Shown here one piece after another: positions 34,376 through 45,589 of a DNA stretch of 64,000 nucleotides. Both the position numbers and the translations under genes were made by a program. The stretch's first letter is position 1, and each line of letters begins with the position of its first letter. The stretch is from Latrodectus hesperus (Eukaryota > Arthropoda > Arachnida > Araneae > Theridiidae). The notes beneath the pieces are model-generated. The model saw only the letters and a program-made list of their open reading frames with translations, was not told the DNA's origin and ran no database searches. The DNA lies in NCBI GenBank assembly GCA_037975125.1, contig CM075862.1, positions 13,172,625-13,236,624 on the forward strand. The letters run 5' to 3'.

Positions 34376-34756
34376 TATGGTCCGAGGCTCGATCCTCGGG
34401 CTGGGCAAGGTTGATTCAGCCTTTCATCCCTTCAGTGGGTCAATTAACTGAGTACCAAGGTTATCGGACTTTATTCATAAAGTGGGTGACCCGAGAAACT
34501 GGAACTAGGAAACATTGGGTTTGGAGTTAATAGTACAAAATGATGTTAAAAGCAGAGGTGCCCAATGACATACAAACCCAACTCTAAGAAGAAGAACTGA
34601 GTACCAAGCATGCTTGGGAACTAAACACTGGGGGTTTCGCGTTAGGCTGACCACCTAATCGGGACGACATATGCTTCCCATCCTAGGGCCCTCGATCATG
34701 AAAACAGTTATGGGCACTGTAGGCCTTGGCCCACATGGGCTGTCGTGCCATGGAGT
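34376..34756 (+). mobile_element. SINE B copy, interrupted by a LINE fragment
   Basis: The element runs 34376-34459 and resumes at 34595. It shows box B-like GGCTCGATCCTCGGGCTGGG, CAGCCTTTCATCCCTTCAG, AACTGAGTACCAAG, then TAAACACTGGG, TTTCGCGTTAGGCTGACC, GGGCCCTCGATCATGAAAAC and TGTAGGCCTTGGCCC. The same blocks are contiguous in the copy at 49320, which gives the uninterrupted state. The first part of the tRNA-like head is missing. It ends in (TA)n. Confidence 0.88.
34460..34594 (+). mobile_element. LINE fragment (family L3), 135-bp 3' end
   Basis: The insert starts GTTATCGGACTTTATTCATA and ends AACCCAACTCTAAGAAG. It matches the last 140 bp of the LINE at 18377-19004 almost base for base. 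The 14-bp duplication AACTGAGTACCAAG is at 34446-34459 and 34595-34608. It holds no domain, only the 3' untranslated end, so it is an extreme 5' truncation. Confidence 0.95.
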
Positions 34757-34773
34757 TTATATATATATGTATA

Positions 34774-34826
<53 letters not shown>

Positions 34827-34847
34827 TTATTTATTTATTTATTTTAG
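34757..34847. repeat. (TA)n followed by (TTTA)n
   Basis: TA units with ATG/GTA interruptions, then about seven TTTA units, directly after the SINE B 3' end. The array looks like an expanded SINE tail. Confidence 0.95.
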
Positions 34848-35029
34848 AATTCATATTTAAAGTTTTTTGTAGCCAATTCCTTTTAATTGGGAAATTTAAT
34901 TTTTTCGGTAGTGTCCTCTGTGTTTTCTGGCAAGTGTCGAATATAAAACTACGAACGCATCGAAGTAACTCGCTGTTGCTTACAAAACCTTTTATTTATG
35001 GAAAAATTGTTTTATTTGGCCCTTGAAAT

Positions 35030-35620
35030 TCCGATGATGCGGCGGAAGTAAATCGGAAAAGATGTTTTCTCTTCCGATTCCTCGTGAGCTTCCTGGTCGT
35101 CCACCTGTAGTCATTAATCGAATTAGAAGCTCTGTTACAGCATGTCGGCCACGTTCGTCTTCATCTAGTTAGCAACACTTTCCACCCCTTGGCACTGTCC
35201 ATTGGGCCTAACCCTTTGCCACCGATTATTGACCTCTTTGGCTGATTACTGCATTCCATGCCCCCTCTCCCATCCTGACGTCATCAAGGAGAAAAGGGGT
35301 TGGGGGATGCCCTAATACAGCCCCCGGGACAACATCAATGCTTTGGGATGATGATTTGATGGGCTATCGACTGTCTACCCCTTTACCCTCCCCGCTTCTT
35401 GTTAACCCCGAAGGATCCGCGAGGGGGTGGCTTGATGTTCTTTTTCTTCCTATTCTTTGCCAGTTATCTCCCTCGGATGCTGCAGGAGGGATCCTGGATA
35501 ATCAGAATATGCGCGTATCAAATAGCCGTGTTTCATTCCACCACCCCCTGCCCTGTTGTCTTAGTTTTTCACTTTTTGATTGGATCTTTCCGACCTGAGA
35601 CATTTTTATACAGGTCGTTT
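35030..35620. other. Candidate regulatory island with perfect CRE
   Basis: About 550 bp of complex, C-rich sequence. TGACGTCA, the full CRE/ATF palindrome, is at 35276-35283. There are CCACCGATTATTGACC and GGCGGAAGTAAATCGGAAA words. Frames on the plus strand (35338-35647) overlap in two registers and resemble nothing known. Confidence 0.4.
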
Positions 35621-38040
35621 CTACTGAACTCATCCTTTATTCCCTGAATGCTTTTTAAATACATATAATTATTAGATACAAAAACCTAACAAAAAAGAAG
35701 TTGGATATGTCTAATCCTTTCCGCAAAACCGTTGGTTGTTTGATAATTTTTATTGTTTTGTGTAAAATAATTCATTTCGAGTACACTTTATTCAGATAGA
35801 GATAGTTCAGTGAGCGTAAGTAGCAGCGCTTCTTTTATTAGCATTTTCACTTCATTTGCACTTATCAGTTATTTATCATCATTCTATGAGAGTGCCATAA
35901 ATCACCTCATAATGAGTTCAGCTTATGATGTATATCGGCCAAAATAAATTCATTGATTGATGTCTTTTCTAAAACAGTAAAGTCGTGTCGTGTGTGTTTA
36001 CAAGTTTTTGAAAATAAATTTCGCAACGAAAATTTTGTTCCTGTATTAAAAGCGTGCATTCGAAATGATTAAAATAGTTGGATTATTGAAATATATATAA
36101 ATCCAAGAATGTAATTATAAGTATTCCTTTTGTGGATAAAATCACTTAAAGAAAAGTTGAGGATGTAAAAAGACACAGATGTATACAAAAATAATTTTAA
36201 ATAAAAGTAAATGTTTAAAAATCGTTGAATTAAGCTCAATAAAGAAATTTAATTACTTATTGTGAGAAAAATTGAAATATTAAGCAAATATTCTTTGATA
36301 ATTAACAGTATAATTGTTAACTATAACTTTTCACATGGTATTGGAAGTAAAAAGTTGATAGCTATTTTAAAATATGTTGATTGGAACTATCGATACAATC
36401 AGTGGATAAATTAGAAAATTTAGAAAAAAATTTTTTCGTTGTTTTAATTCCCCCTTCAAAAAATTTAGATTTTTCATTTTGTTGTGACCTGTCTTTGTCA
36501 TTTGAAACTTTTTCTTACTAGCTTGAAAGGATTGAGCTTAGTTTATTTATCCTTTCGAAGCATGGAATTGAATTCTGTTTATGATTGGGAAGTCCCATGT
36601 TTGCCAAGAATATGCAGAAGTTATGGATAGTCATTGGTCGACATTCATATTCGCCGAATTTGGTGTCTAATTTAAAATGGAAACCTTATAATCACTAAAT
36701 TTTAAGAAACAAAAAATTTCGATCATTGAAATTATTATGGTCTGCCTTTAATATAACCTCTTCCAATGATTTGTTCAGACTTAAAAAAAATTGATACAGA
36801 TTATTAATTAAAAACTATGGCGTAATATTTTTCATTTGTTAACATGAAAATTCTATATTTTACTTCATTGAATCCACTCTATGTATGCCCATCCAAATTC
36901 TTTGCTCCGTACTCTTTTATTGTGCTGGAATTGGGGACTATTTGTTTGATTATAGTTTTTCAAGCTCAATGCTTGTGTTTTTTTAACTTCTTTAGTGTTA
37001 ATTAATGTAAGTTACTCTTTAAAGGAGAAGATCTCTTTGTACGTTTAATTTTTAAGTCGCAAATTAATGTCTTCAGTTAGGAAAGGACTTGTCATTGAAA
37101 ATGTAGGTTTGATTGCATGTTTCAATCTTCTTACTATTAATTTCTTTGTGCTTTGCTAACCAATCCTTTTTGTTTTTCATACAATTTGGTTTGTTAATCA
37201 GGCCTTGGTTAATAATGACTTATAAAGCGAGAGTGCCTTGTTGTATTTTATTCATACATTGACGCTTAAGTTTTGAGCGATTCTCAAGGTACTTAAAGTA
37301 GTGTGAGTCTTGAAAATGTAAAGCTCTTCCGCCATTTTGCTTCTAGCATTTATTTGATTCATAACTATGTATTTTTTAATTTCTCTGTGTCGGAAAGTTG
37401 TCGAAAAATGTCACATATCAAGTGATTTATACTACTTTTACTTAGTGTTTTGAATGTCAAATTAATTTTTATCTTATTATTCACACATTATATTTTGAAA
37501 AAAATTTTTTTGGGACTGTTTTATTCTTATACTCTGCTCTCATAGAAATTATCTTTAACTTTAGGCTTACAGACGTTACCTTTATCAATAAAAACACGCG
37601 TTCATTAAATAATTAAAAAAACATTCCGAAACAACATAATTAAGCACTAGAAGTAAAAAAAAATGAAAATATGATATGAGATAGATGTATAGAAACTATA
37701 TATATAGTTCAATAATATTATAGTACACACCAATAATGAATCACATTTAGAGTTTGGCTCTTTCTACTGTTGTTGATCGTGCTAATCTCATTTGAAATAA
37801 CAGCTCCAACAGACTTGTACTCATTGTAATGTTGCGTCGGTAAAATTAGTGTGAATGAATGTTTTCCTAAGAAAATAAAGTCCAATTCAGGTATAATCCA
37901 ATGCAAGAAAAGTTTATATAAAAACCAAAGATCTGCTTATTTCGTATTTAGCCCTTCCTTTGTACCATTTTAGTTTTTAAAAGTTCTACGCTACAACAAA
38001 CAATTCTCGAGAAAAGAGTCTTTTGTGATTCCATATACTT
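35621..38040. other. AT-rich sequence without recognised features
   Basis: 2.4 kb of AT-rich DNA without gene, repeat family or array. The minus-strand 62-codon frame near 37718-37906 has no motif. Confidence 0.45.
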
Positions 38041-38059
38041 AATCACCCATCTTCGATTG

Positions 38060-38480
38060 TGTTCCTACCTGAAAACGTTTCCTCTTTTCCATTTCCCCGG
38101 CATCCCATCTGTCTCGGGCGCTTTTAAAATCTTCCTCCTAATATCTAAATCATTCTCGGAGTACCATTAAGGGCCCTTTCCCACCCCCGCCCTGCTCGTT
38201 TGTCCGTCCGGCAGTCTGTCCATCGAGTTCACGCATCCCATTAATTTCGCATCGGTCCGGCACAAAAGCTGCTTTCAATTAAATCGCAATGGGTAAAGAT
38301 GCAATTTGGGGCGGAGCGGGGAAAAGCCTTCTTTCTTGAGCCGGCCGCGTCCGGCTCGAACAAAAGGCTTAATACCCTTTAAATGCCTTTTGGAGGGATG
38401 GATGTGCTTTTAGGTTAAGAAGTGAGCTTCGAATCGGATGGGAAAGTAAAAGATTTCCTTAGTCTGGCTTGCGTTGGGGG
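38060..38480. other. Candidate regulatory island
   Basis: High-complexity, CpG-bearing core (GTTTGTCCGTCCGGCAGTCT, CATTAATTTCGCATCGGTCC, GGCCGCGTCCGGCTCG) with ATTA cores (CCATTAAGGG, CCCATTAATTTCG, CAATTAAATCG). It is one of the most gene-like islands in composition but is closed in all frames beyond short runs. Confidence 0.4.
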
Positions 38481-38551
38481 ATGAAGGATTGTCTCGCCCG
38501 CTGACTTAGTGTTTCTGCATCGCCCAGTTGGTCATGACCAGTCACAGAAAA

Positions 38552-38690
38552 CGCTGAGTTGGCAGCCGAATAATGAGCGCAGTGCCCTTCGATTTAACAG
38601 TTCGCGGGTTCAATTCCCACTTTGGATGTAGTGGTTCGGAATCCACTTGAAACTGTAGATCCCATCTTAATGATCCCTTTGAAAGCCTTT
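38552..38690 (+). mobile_element. SINE A copy, shortened
   Basis: GCTGAGTTGGCAGCCGAATA, CGATTTAACAGTTCGCGGG, box B GGGTTCAATTCCCAC, GTAGTGGTTCGGAATCC and GTAGATCCCATCTTAATG. The GCATGGATG block is contracted, and the 3' CGTGTGC signature is lost. Confidence 0.82.
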
Positions 38691-38699
38691 TAGATGTGC

Positions 38700-40070
38700 A
38701 TATGTATGAATGTTGTGTAAATGCCATGCGATGTTTCTTCTTATCATGAACTTTTCTTCAATTTTTATTAATTCTAAAAAGAATTTTTTTTCCAATGCCC
38801 GTCATTTCTGGTGCATTAAATTGTTTTGGCCCTACTTGGGACGGAATAGATAACATTTTGTGGAGCACTCGGGTGTGCCATCGAAAACATAAAAGTGGGG
38901 TCTTCGTAATTAAGAAGCAGGGGCCTAGCAAAAGACCCCAAACTCAATCTGTCACATTCATTGGCAGTATTTTACTTGAAGGATATTGTGATATGCGTGT
39001 CCCTGCTTTAATAAATGAACACAAGTTTTCGGCATGATCGGGTATAGAACCCGCTATCTTTCAGTATCAAAAACAAATTGTTTTGCAACCTTTCTACCCC
39101 GACCTCTGTCGTTTTCAAAATTGAAATTTAAATAAAAATCTTTAGTAGAAACTTCTTTACTGTTATCAAAAAAATTAAGTTATTCTAATTGGACATTGTA
39201 AAATGTCCACAACTCTTAAGATTTGATTAGTGAGTTAAAAAATACCACTTTTCTATGAAAATCCTGAAAAGCATTTTGTTAATTATTATTAATTTATTTT
39301 GCTATTAAATTTTAATAAGTTTTCGGTTACTATTTGTATTTGCACAACATGAAGTATATCTGGGGAATTCTCTTGCGATCAATGAATGATTTCTGTGAAC
39401 TCCGTGAATTCAAGAAATCTTCAAAGGAACTTTCGAATTTCACTATTCACCATTTTTCCTAAAAGAAAGAATATTCTACTAATCTATGCGTTGACTTGAC
39501 TTGTGCGCTTCTCTGCCTAGCATAATGTAATATTTGATTAGGATAGCAAACATGCATTCCAGTGCCACTGCCATTAGACAAAGATTAAAACTGAGCTATC
39601 AGGATACAGAGGTTTACTTCACATAGGCAAAGGCCCCCCAACGGGTTTTGATCTGCAATCTCACATCTCCTACTGCAGCCATCCCCCTTCCCAATCCCTG
39701 GTGACTCGATAAAAACCATCCTCTGGTTCAGAGGGAGAAGCATAAATCTGAAATCATTTCCGTAATTAAGTGGTTTTATTCAAATGCGGTCCTTATGTTG
39801 GAGACTTCTGTTGATGAACGAGGTCTCACTTTTTAATGCGATGTTTCTTTACAACGCCATGTGCTTAACAAAACAAGGATTTCGTAATTTTTTTTTGTTT
39901 GCTAAAATATTCCTTGGAGATCTTTTTGTAGGTCATCAATTTTCATGTGTATTAATAATCAGTAGCTATAAATATAAAATTATAATGTCTTCTCTTTTAT
40001 TAGTGAGTTATGGGTTATTTACTTCCACTGCTTTGTTTTCAATCAATGATCATCTTTTAAAATCTTGTTG
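38700..40070. other. No recognised gene; possible old repeat 38790-39070
   Basis: The piece 38790-39070 is more complex. On the minus strand it contains AGCGGGTTCTATACCCGATC, which has a box-B look, and GGGGCCTAGCAAAAGACCCC on the plus strand. I found no clear second copy. The rest is ordinary AT-rich sequence. Confidence 0.3.
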
Positions 40071-40077
40071 CCATTTA

Positions 40078-40372
40078 AATGGGCTGCTGTGGTCTGGTTG
40101 CTTTAGACATTTGTTATTGGGAGGTACTGAGTTCGAATCCCGACCCAATCGAAGATTCGTTGTGATCGCTAATGTCATGGTGGCACTATCCTCCGTATGA
40201 AAGGATACCTCTGGGATGTCATGACTTGTCTGGAGTTTTTTTTTTTTTTTTTTTTTTTTTTGCTTGATCCCTGCTTCTAAATTATGAGCGCTCACGGCCT
40301 ACGATGACACTCCCTCTGTGTGCCCCTCTATATAAGGTGCCATCATTTCCACCTCTTGTTGTGCTCAAAGGT
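40078..40372 (+). mobile_element. SINE E copy with poly-T expansion
   Basis: The head GGGCTGCTGTGGTCTGG and box B GAGTTCGAATCCCGACCC precede the family body (ATTCGTTGTGATCGCTAATG, TCCTCCGTATGAAAGGATAC, CCCTGCTTCTAAATTATG, AAGGTGCCATCATTTCC). A T26 run (40236-40261) replaces the stretch that reads CTATGGAATCATTTGCG in the 30.9-kb copy. Confidence 0.82.
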
Positions 40373-40389
40373 TGTTATTATACAACAAT

Positions 40390-41640
40390 ATACTGTGTCA
40401 TTTAAAATATAAACTAAAATTCTCAGTATTTAAGAACATTTATGGCTTAAATTTCTTAATTTCCACAGTCTCTGTTTTAAATAACCAAACATTTTGGAGC
40501 ATCAAAATTTGAGGATTATTTTCTCTCTTCGTACATATTATCAAATTTTAATTCCGATTTAATAAAAAAAAATATAAATAAAAAACTACATGTGACTTTG
40601 ATAAATAAATTACAATAAAAATCGGGAAAATACTAATTCTTGGGAATCGTAACCATCTAAAGAAATATGTTAATAAAAATGCAAACTGCTACGCAACAAT
40701 CGCCTCTTAAATTGCTGGAGATTGCAGTTAACAGAATGCTTATTACTAGTTAAAATAATAGTTGCCAAAAAACAATTATAAAAATGATATCGGTAAGTGC
40801 TGCATGTTAGGCAATTCTAATTGAAAAATATAAATAAATAAAATGAATGTTTTTAATTTTAATATAATTTGTTATTTAATATCTATGTTACTTGAATGTA
40901 GCTTAAATTCTTCTCCAGCTGTAAAATTTTGGTGATCTTTAGCTTTGCATCATGTAGACTTGCACAGTATTTTTTTCTCCCGTTTGTTATAATTTTGTTC
41001 AAATTTTTCTGAACCTGATCGTCACTGCTTCTTCGTTATTAGATTATTTTTTTATGATTCTCTTTCTTCCTACTGCTCCCTAATAATTGGGATGAATTTC
41101 ATCGCGTCTTTTCTCGTAACTAATTTTTCTAACTGTTCACTCTTCATTCATGGAAACTTCGTGTCCATGTGTTGTTTTCTTTTAATGACTCCTTTAAATC
41201 GCCTGATTGATCTGCCTTCAAAATTTCTTATTTTATCTTTGTAAACAACAAAGATGGAAATGGAATGTAACAACCCGGTTTCGTAAACATTAGAAACTAG
41301 TGGATTTTTAAATGTGTTGTATGTCTGCATTTTTTTTAAATTATTTTATTTGCATACATTGCTTTATTTCCATTTCATATCCGTCTTTTTATAATATTGA
41401 ATTTCAAATTTATTAATTTCAATTCTTGAATAAAATATTGCTCTTATAATTTTGTTAATGTTTAAAATATATTAAAAAAATGCCCAAGTCGATTTAATAT
41501 AAAAACTTTAGCTTTGAATCTATACTAAAAAAAATTATTAATAAATAAATAAATAAAAACTAAATAAAAAAAAACCTAGTGGAAATTATAAAATGTATCG
41601 TAAAATATTTATTGAAGCAGCTGCTAAACAATAATTTAAC
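40390..41640. other. AT-rich sequence without recognised features
   Basis: AT-rich, with an (AAAT)n-like run near 41540-41575. No gene or repeat family seen. Confidence 0.4.
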
Positions 41641-41644
41641 AAAT

Positions 41645-42050
41645 GCTTATTTTTATCTCACCCTATGACAATCGAAGTAAAAGCGATTCGATGACTGCAT
41701 CTTTTGTAGCCACTTATTCTTAATCTGGCTGTCCATGAACACCCTGCCGTCATATTCACATTCCTTCGAGATAAAAGGGGTGCCCTCCCCCTTTCTTTCG
41801 TCTAAATATTTATTGCTGAATGCACGTGGATCGGATGGTTTTTATGGAGGCTTCCATTTCGTCCCCATCTTAACAGTCGGCTGACTGCGACGGAGGGCTC
41901 TTCCAAGATGAATGCTCCCTCATAAGAGATGGAGGAGCGATCCGCCGAAGGGCTTCGAAGACTGTCACGTGACTGGGGTCCCATTTGCATCCTCTGGGCG
42001 TTTCGTGAATTTTTTCCCATAAAGAAGTGAAGCAAGTTCACTTGTAGAGT
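41645..42050. other. GC-richer non-coding island
   Basis: Complex sequence (AGATGGAGGAGCGATCCGCC, GACTGTCACGTGACTGGGG with CACGTG at 41966-41971). An 84-codon minus-strand frame crosses it but has no known motif. Candidate conserved element. Confidence 0.3.
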
Positions 42051-42204
42051 GTACATTCTTTTCCATGAGGCTTATGATCTTATAATTATTACATACTTCA
42101 TATACATTATATAGAATATAATTCTGGACATAAATGAATACTTTTAGGGTGCATAAACATAACTACATAAATATCAGCAAAGATTATTTGGCATCAGATT
42201 TATG

Positions 42205-42572
42205 CTATATTAGCCCGCAATCGAACGGTTAATGCTCTGGCCTTCGGTGCCTAACTGGCAGCCGAATGGTTAGCGCTCTTGCCTTCGGTTCAACAGTTCG
42301 TGGGTTCGAATCCCACCTTGGGCATGGATGTTTGTTGTGGTTCGGAATCCACCTTAAAATCGTAGGTCCCGGTCTAATTAGCCCTCGTGTGCAAAAAATG
42401 ACTGTTGAGCGACAAATAAAACCAAACCAAACCTCTGGCCTTCGGTCCAGCAGTCCGTGGGTTCGAATCCACATCTTCAACAAGAATGTTTGTAAAGGTT
42501 TGGAATCCCTTTTGAACTGGTGTTCCTGCTTTAGCCCTCGTGTGCAAACAATGACCATTGAGTGACAATTAT
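42205..42572 (+). mobile_element. SINE A copy, outer element of a nested pair
   Basis: The element starts CCCGCAATCGAACGGTTAAT, is cut after CTCTGGCCTTCGGT (42235-42248), and resumes with the duplicated CTCTGGCCTTCGGT at 42433-42446. It continues with CCAGCAGTCCGTGGG, box B GGTTCGAATCC, GAATGTTTGTAAAGG and CTCGTGTGCAAACAATGACC. Removing the inner copy and one repeat would restore a contiguous SINE A layout. Confidence 0.9.
42249..42432 (+). mobile_element. SINE A copy, inner, youngest-looking
   Basis: This is the best-preserved family member in the window, 184 bp. It carries CTGGCAGCCGAATGGTTAGC, GCCTTCGGTTCAACAG, box B GGTTCGAATCCCACC, TTGGGCATGGATGTTTG, GGTTCGGAATCC, GGTCTAATTAGCCCTCG, TGTGCAAAAAATGACTGTTG and tail AAAACCAAACCAAAC. 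The 14-bp duplication of its target lies within the same family. Its head has the outline of a tRNA D arm and T arm but is not a functional tRNA. Confidence 0.95.
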
Positions 42573-42579
42573 TTCATAA

Positions 42580-43100
42580 AATGAATAGGCTTTATTCCTG
42601 AAATGCTATAGGTCCTTTTTAAACTACCATAGAACCCTAAGGATTGTATCTGAACTTCGTTGTGAATCCATTACGCATAGGATATAATTCATATCTAATT
42701 ATGTAAAGAGAGTATCTCTCTCCTAGAGTATGCAAACAATAGTTTCTTTTGAGCGGCAGATCACAAGTTCGATTCCCCAGACATTGTAGACTATCAGGCT
42801 GTCACATGAAAGATAAATACACACACACTTTTTGAGAAAGTAAAACAATTTTATCCTTTTTTAAACACTTTTTGCAGTTAATTTATGTTACCCATGTTTT
42901 CCTAATTACTTATATGCGTTATCTATTTTAAATTTGTGGGTTAAATTTTTTACTTATTTTCTTAATGTAAAATGCGACTTTATATATGGTCCCATCTAAT
43001 TTACATATATTTTAAAGTGTCACATTTTAAACAAATATAATCTACCATGCTTATTTTTTATTGCATCTCTTAAACAGCTTATTCATTTATGGTAATACCT
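42580..43100. other. No recognised gene; possible SINE remnant 42745-42840
   Basis: GCAGATCACAAGTTCGATTCC at 42755-42775 looks like a box B, followed by an unrelated body ending in ACACACACAC. Without a second copy it stays a suspicion. The rest is AT-rich. Confidence 0.3.
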
Positions 43101-43114
43101 TAATGATTTGAACA

Positions 43115-43345
43115 ACTGGGAATGGGTTTAAGGTTTCTGGGCTTTTCAGGGTGGTTATTTGGGTGTTTCTTGGTTTTCTCCCTTGACACACGTGATTACG
43201 ACCCACTATCTATGAATAATCCTTCCGGAAGGCAATATATGGTATCTCACTACGTAGATTGTTCTTCCAGGGAGCTTCCATTAGAATTTCATTCCACAAC
43301 GTCCCTGGTGATTTTTAGGGTTTTTTTTCCTGGGCAGTCATTGTA
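43115..43345 (+). mobile_element. SINE family G, body without head
   Basis: Shares the GGGTGTTTCTTGG and ACCCACTATCTATGAAT blocks with the element at 7823 in the same order. No tRNA-like head is visible. The 74-codon frame through it is fortuitous. Confidence 0.35.
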
Positions 43346-43790
43346 ATTAATTTTTAGTCTACCACAATTTTAAAAGCCATGTGATACAAGTGTTCACCAT
43401 GTTGAAATGTCAAACATAGCCACTTTCTGAAACTTCTTTTTCATAACGCACTTTAAAGTTCTTCATTTTTGAATCCTACTAATTTACACAATTTATCTTA
43501 AAATTTACAAGTACAACGAGAACGATACTTATTCAATATAAAATTTCTAAACTGGCATGTTCCCCTCCCCCCACTCCTAGCTCAAGTATGATTAAATTTT
43601 TTTAAATTTATTTTTATTAAATATATTGTGATCATGTCATTGATGCTTTTTAGTAAAAATATGCTTTGCTTGAATTGCCAGGATTGTATTGTAGTGTTCT
43701 TAAAGCTAATGTCTACGTTTCTTTAACTATTTCCGGATTATTTTTAATTTCGGAATTTCTTTTTAATATTCAGTTTCTTCCACGAAAATT

Positions 43791-43969
43791 AAGCTGGCAG
43801 CCGAATGGTTCGCTTTCTGGTCTTCGGTCCAACAGTTCGTCGATTCGAATCTCACATCCAGTATGGATGTTTATAGTAACTTAAAATCTTCTTTCAACTA
43901 TAGCGCCCGGTCTAGTTAGCCCTTGTATGCAAAAATGACACTAAATGAGAAGGAAATCAAATCAACCTC
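43791..43969 (+). mobile_element. SINE A copy
   Basis: AAGCTGGCAGCCGAATGG, GTCTTCGGTCCAACAG, box B GATTCGAATCTCAC, TATGGATGTTTATAG, GCCCGGTCTAGTTAGCCC, GTATGCAAAAATGAC. CCACGAA occurs just before (43780-43786) and just after (43970-43976) and may be the target duplication. Confidence 0.86.
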
Positions 43970-44093
43970 CCACGAATTATGGGTCGCCATTTTGTTGGAC
44001 TTAAGCTTACAGCCATCTAGCTCCTGAACTGTTATTTTTTTGTTACACTCATTATATTAGTACCTTTTACTCCTCTGTGGAGCTTCTTCTTAG

Positions 44094-44617
44094 AGTTGGG
44101 TTTGTATGTCAGTGGGCACCTCTGCTTTTATCAGCGTTTTGTACTGTTAACTCCAAACCCAATGTTTCCTAGTTCCAGTTGCTCGGGTCACCCACTTTAT
44201 TAATAAAGTCCGAGACCTTTAATGGAGTTTAGGTGTAACTCTCTGGTATGGATGATGCCTAAAGAAGTTAATCTAGAGAGGGCAAGGGTCTCGCATTCAT
44301 AAATGATATGCTTGGCCATTTCCTCTTGCGTATGACATTTCCTGCAGATAGGATCTTGCTGAAACAGTCCCCTTTTATGGAGGTGTTTTCTGAAATAGTA
44401 GTGCCCAGTTATGAAGCTAAACTGGAAGAAGATACGATTAAACGTATCTTCTGCCTAGAGCATCTTAGAATTTCAGAGGCAATCCTCGCTGATGATCCAC
44501 AGATGATTCTGGTCAGAGAGTCAGTCATGCTAGCGATAGCTTCCTGACTTTCACCAGAAGAATATAGTTATGAGGTCACTTCTACCTCTTGTGAAGGATT
44601 CATTGCTCCCCTTCACT
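44094..44617 (-). mobile_element. LINE fragment (family L3)
   Basis: Minus strand. It matches the 18377-19004 copy from the CTTCTTCTTAGAGTTGGG end (the (AAG)n tail) up to about 44520. The decoded pieces are CGSSARIASEILRCSRQKIR, FITGHYYFRKHLHKRGLFQQ and CRKCHTQEE, then KHIIYECE, where the CCHC Cys is kept, unlike at 18.4 kb. A short insertion near 44420-44440 shifts the frame. The last 100 bp toward 44617 do not match the other copy. CTCTGTGGAGC (44083-44093) and CTCTGTGGGGC (44618-44628) may be the target duplication. The 79-codon plus-strand frame is antisense to the element and not a gene. Confidence 0.85.
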
Positions 44618-44859
44618 CTCTGTGGGGCCTAATTCTGGGTTAGGTACCGAAAAGTATACTGATGCACACACAATCACATGGTTGGTTAATCTTACTGAAT
44701 ACAAAGTTCTTAACAAGGAAAAATGACGCATAAATTAAGTTTTTCAGGTTAGCAAAGTGCTGATATTTCTACAACTGCTTTATTTGATTTCTATATCCAT
44801 TTCATTATCGGTATAATGCAACTATATTCTCTTCCAACCATTTCGTCAGAGTAAACTCC

Positions 44860-45270
44860 CGTTGAAGAAGAAAAAGCCCCACAAATCAAGGTTATGAGGG
44901 TTTTCTTTTACGCCCCCCTCATTTATTTATTTCCTCTCCCTCATAGCGACTATCGCATTACAATATTTTACCTTTAAGGATGAGGGTGTTCTTGCTTTTG
45001 AAGTGAAGAATCGCCTTTATTTAAAATCGGTTTTAGGTTGCCTTTATCCCCCCTCAATCGCTCTAGATGCATAGATATATATGCATATATTTAGAAGGCG
45101 TTATCTTCGGGTCTATATGCACTCGAGAATATATATTGAGTTCTTCACGACCTATTTGTCTCATTTACACCTTTCCGGCACTCTTTGGGCCGCATTTCTG
45201 GGCGCACAAATCTTCTTTTATTGCCATTCCCATAAAGTAAATAAAACGCGGCGTCAGGAAAAATAGATGC
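44860..45270. other. GC-richer non-coding island
   Basis: Complex sequence with C tracts (TTTACGCCCCCCTCATTT), TTTGGGCCGCATTTCTGGGC and AACGCGGCGTC. Short TATA-rich interruptions. No coding signal. Confidence 0.3.
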
Positions 45271-45589
45271 ATACATTATAAAAACTGCTTAAAAAAAAAG
45301 TGCGCAATTTTGACTGCGCTGGAAGTGTATGTTAATTTCCTCTCTTTCCGGCCAGATTCGACAACGCAGCCTTTTTTACTTTCAACTCACTAAAAGAATG
45401 ATCATTCGAAGAAACTTGGTAATTGCAATGGGTTGTAGTGTTCAAATCAGTTCTTTTGATCCGACTACATTACTAGTTTTTATATTCTTTATTAAAAAAT
45501 CTCTTTCAAATGTTACACTTAAAATTTTATTTTACTACTTAACGTAGCTCGTTGTCAAAATCCGAACTCTTTATGAATAGCTTTACAAA

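Noticed and set aside
38790..39070. Another SINE E copy on the minus strand
   Set aside because: AGCGGGTTCTATACCCGATC looks like a T arm, but the body does not show the E blocks in order.
39784..40200. 138-codon plus-strand frame as a gene
   Set aside because: Its 3' third is the SINE E head (FESRPNRRFVV is read through box B) and the rest is AT-rich low complexity.
42262..42335. Functional tRNA at the SINE A head
   Set aside because: Box A and B are present, but the acceptor and anticodon stems do not fold properly. Many equal copies share the same non-tRNA body.
44308..44547. 79-codon plus-strand frame as a gene
   Set aside because: It is antisense to the L3 LINE fragment, whose minus-strand translation is recognisable.
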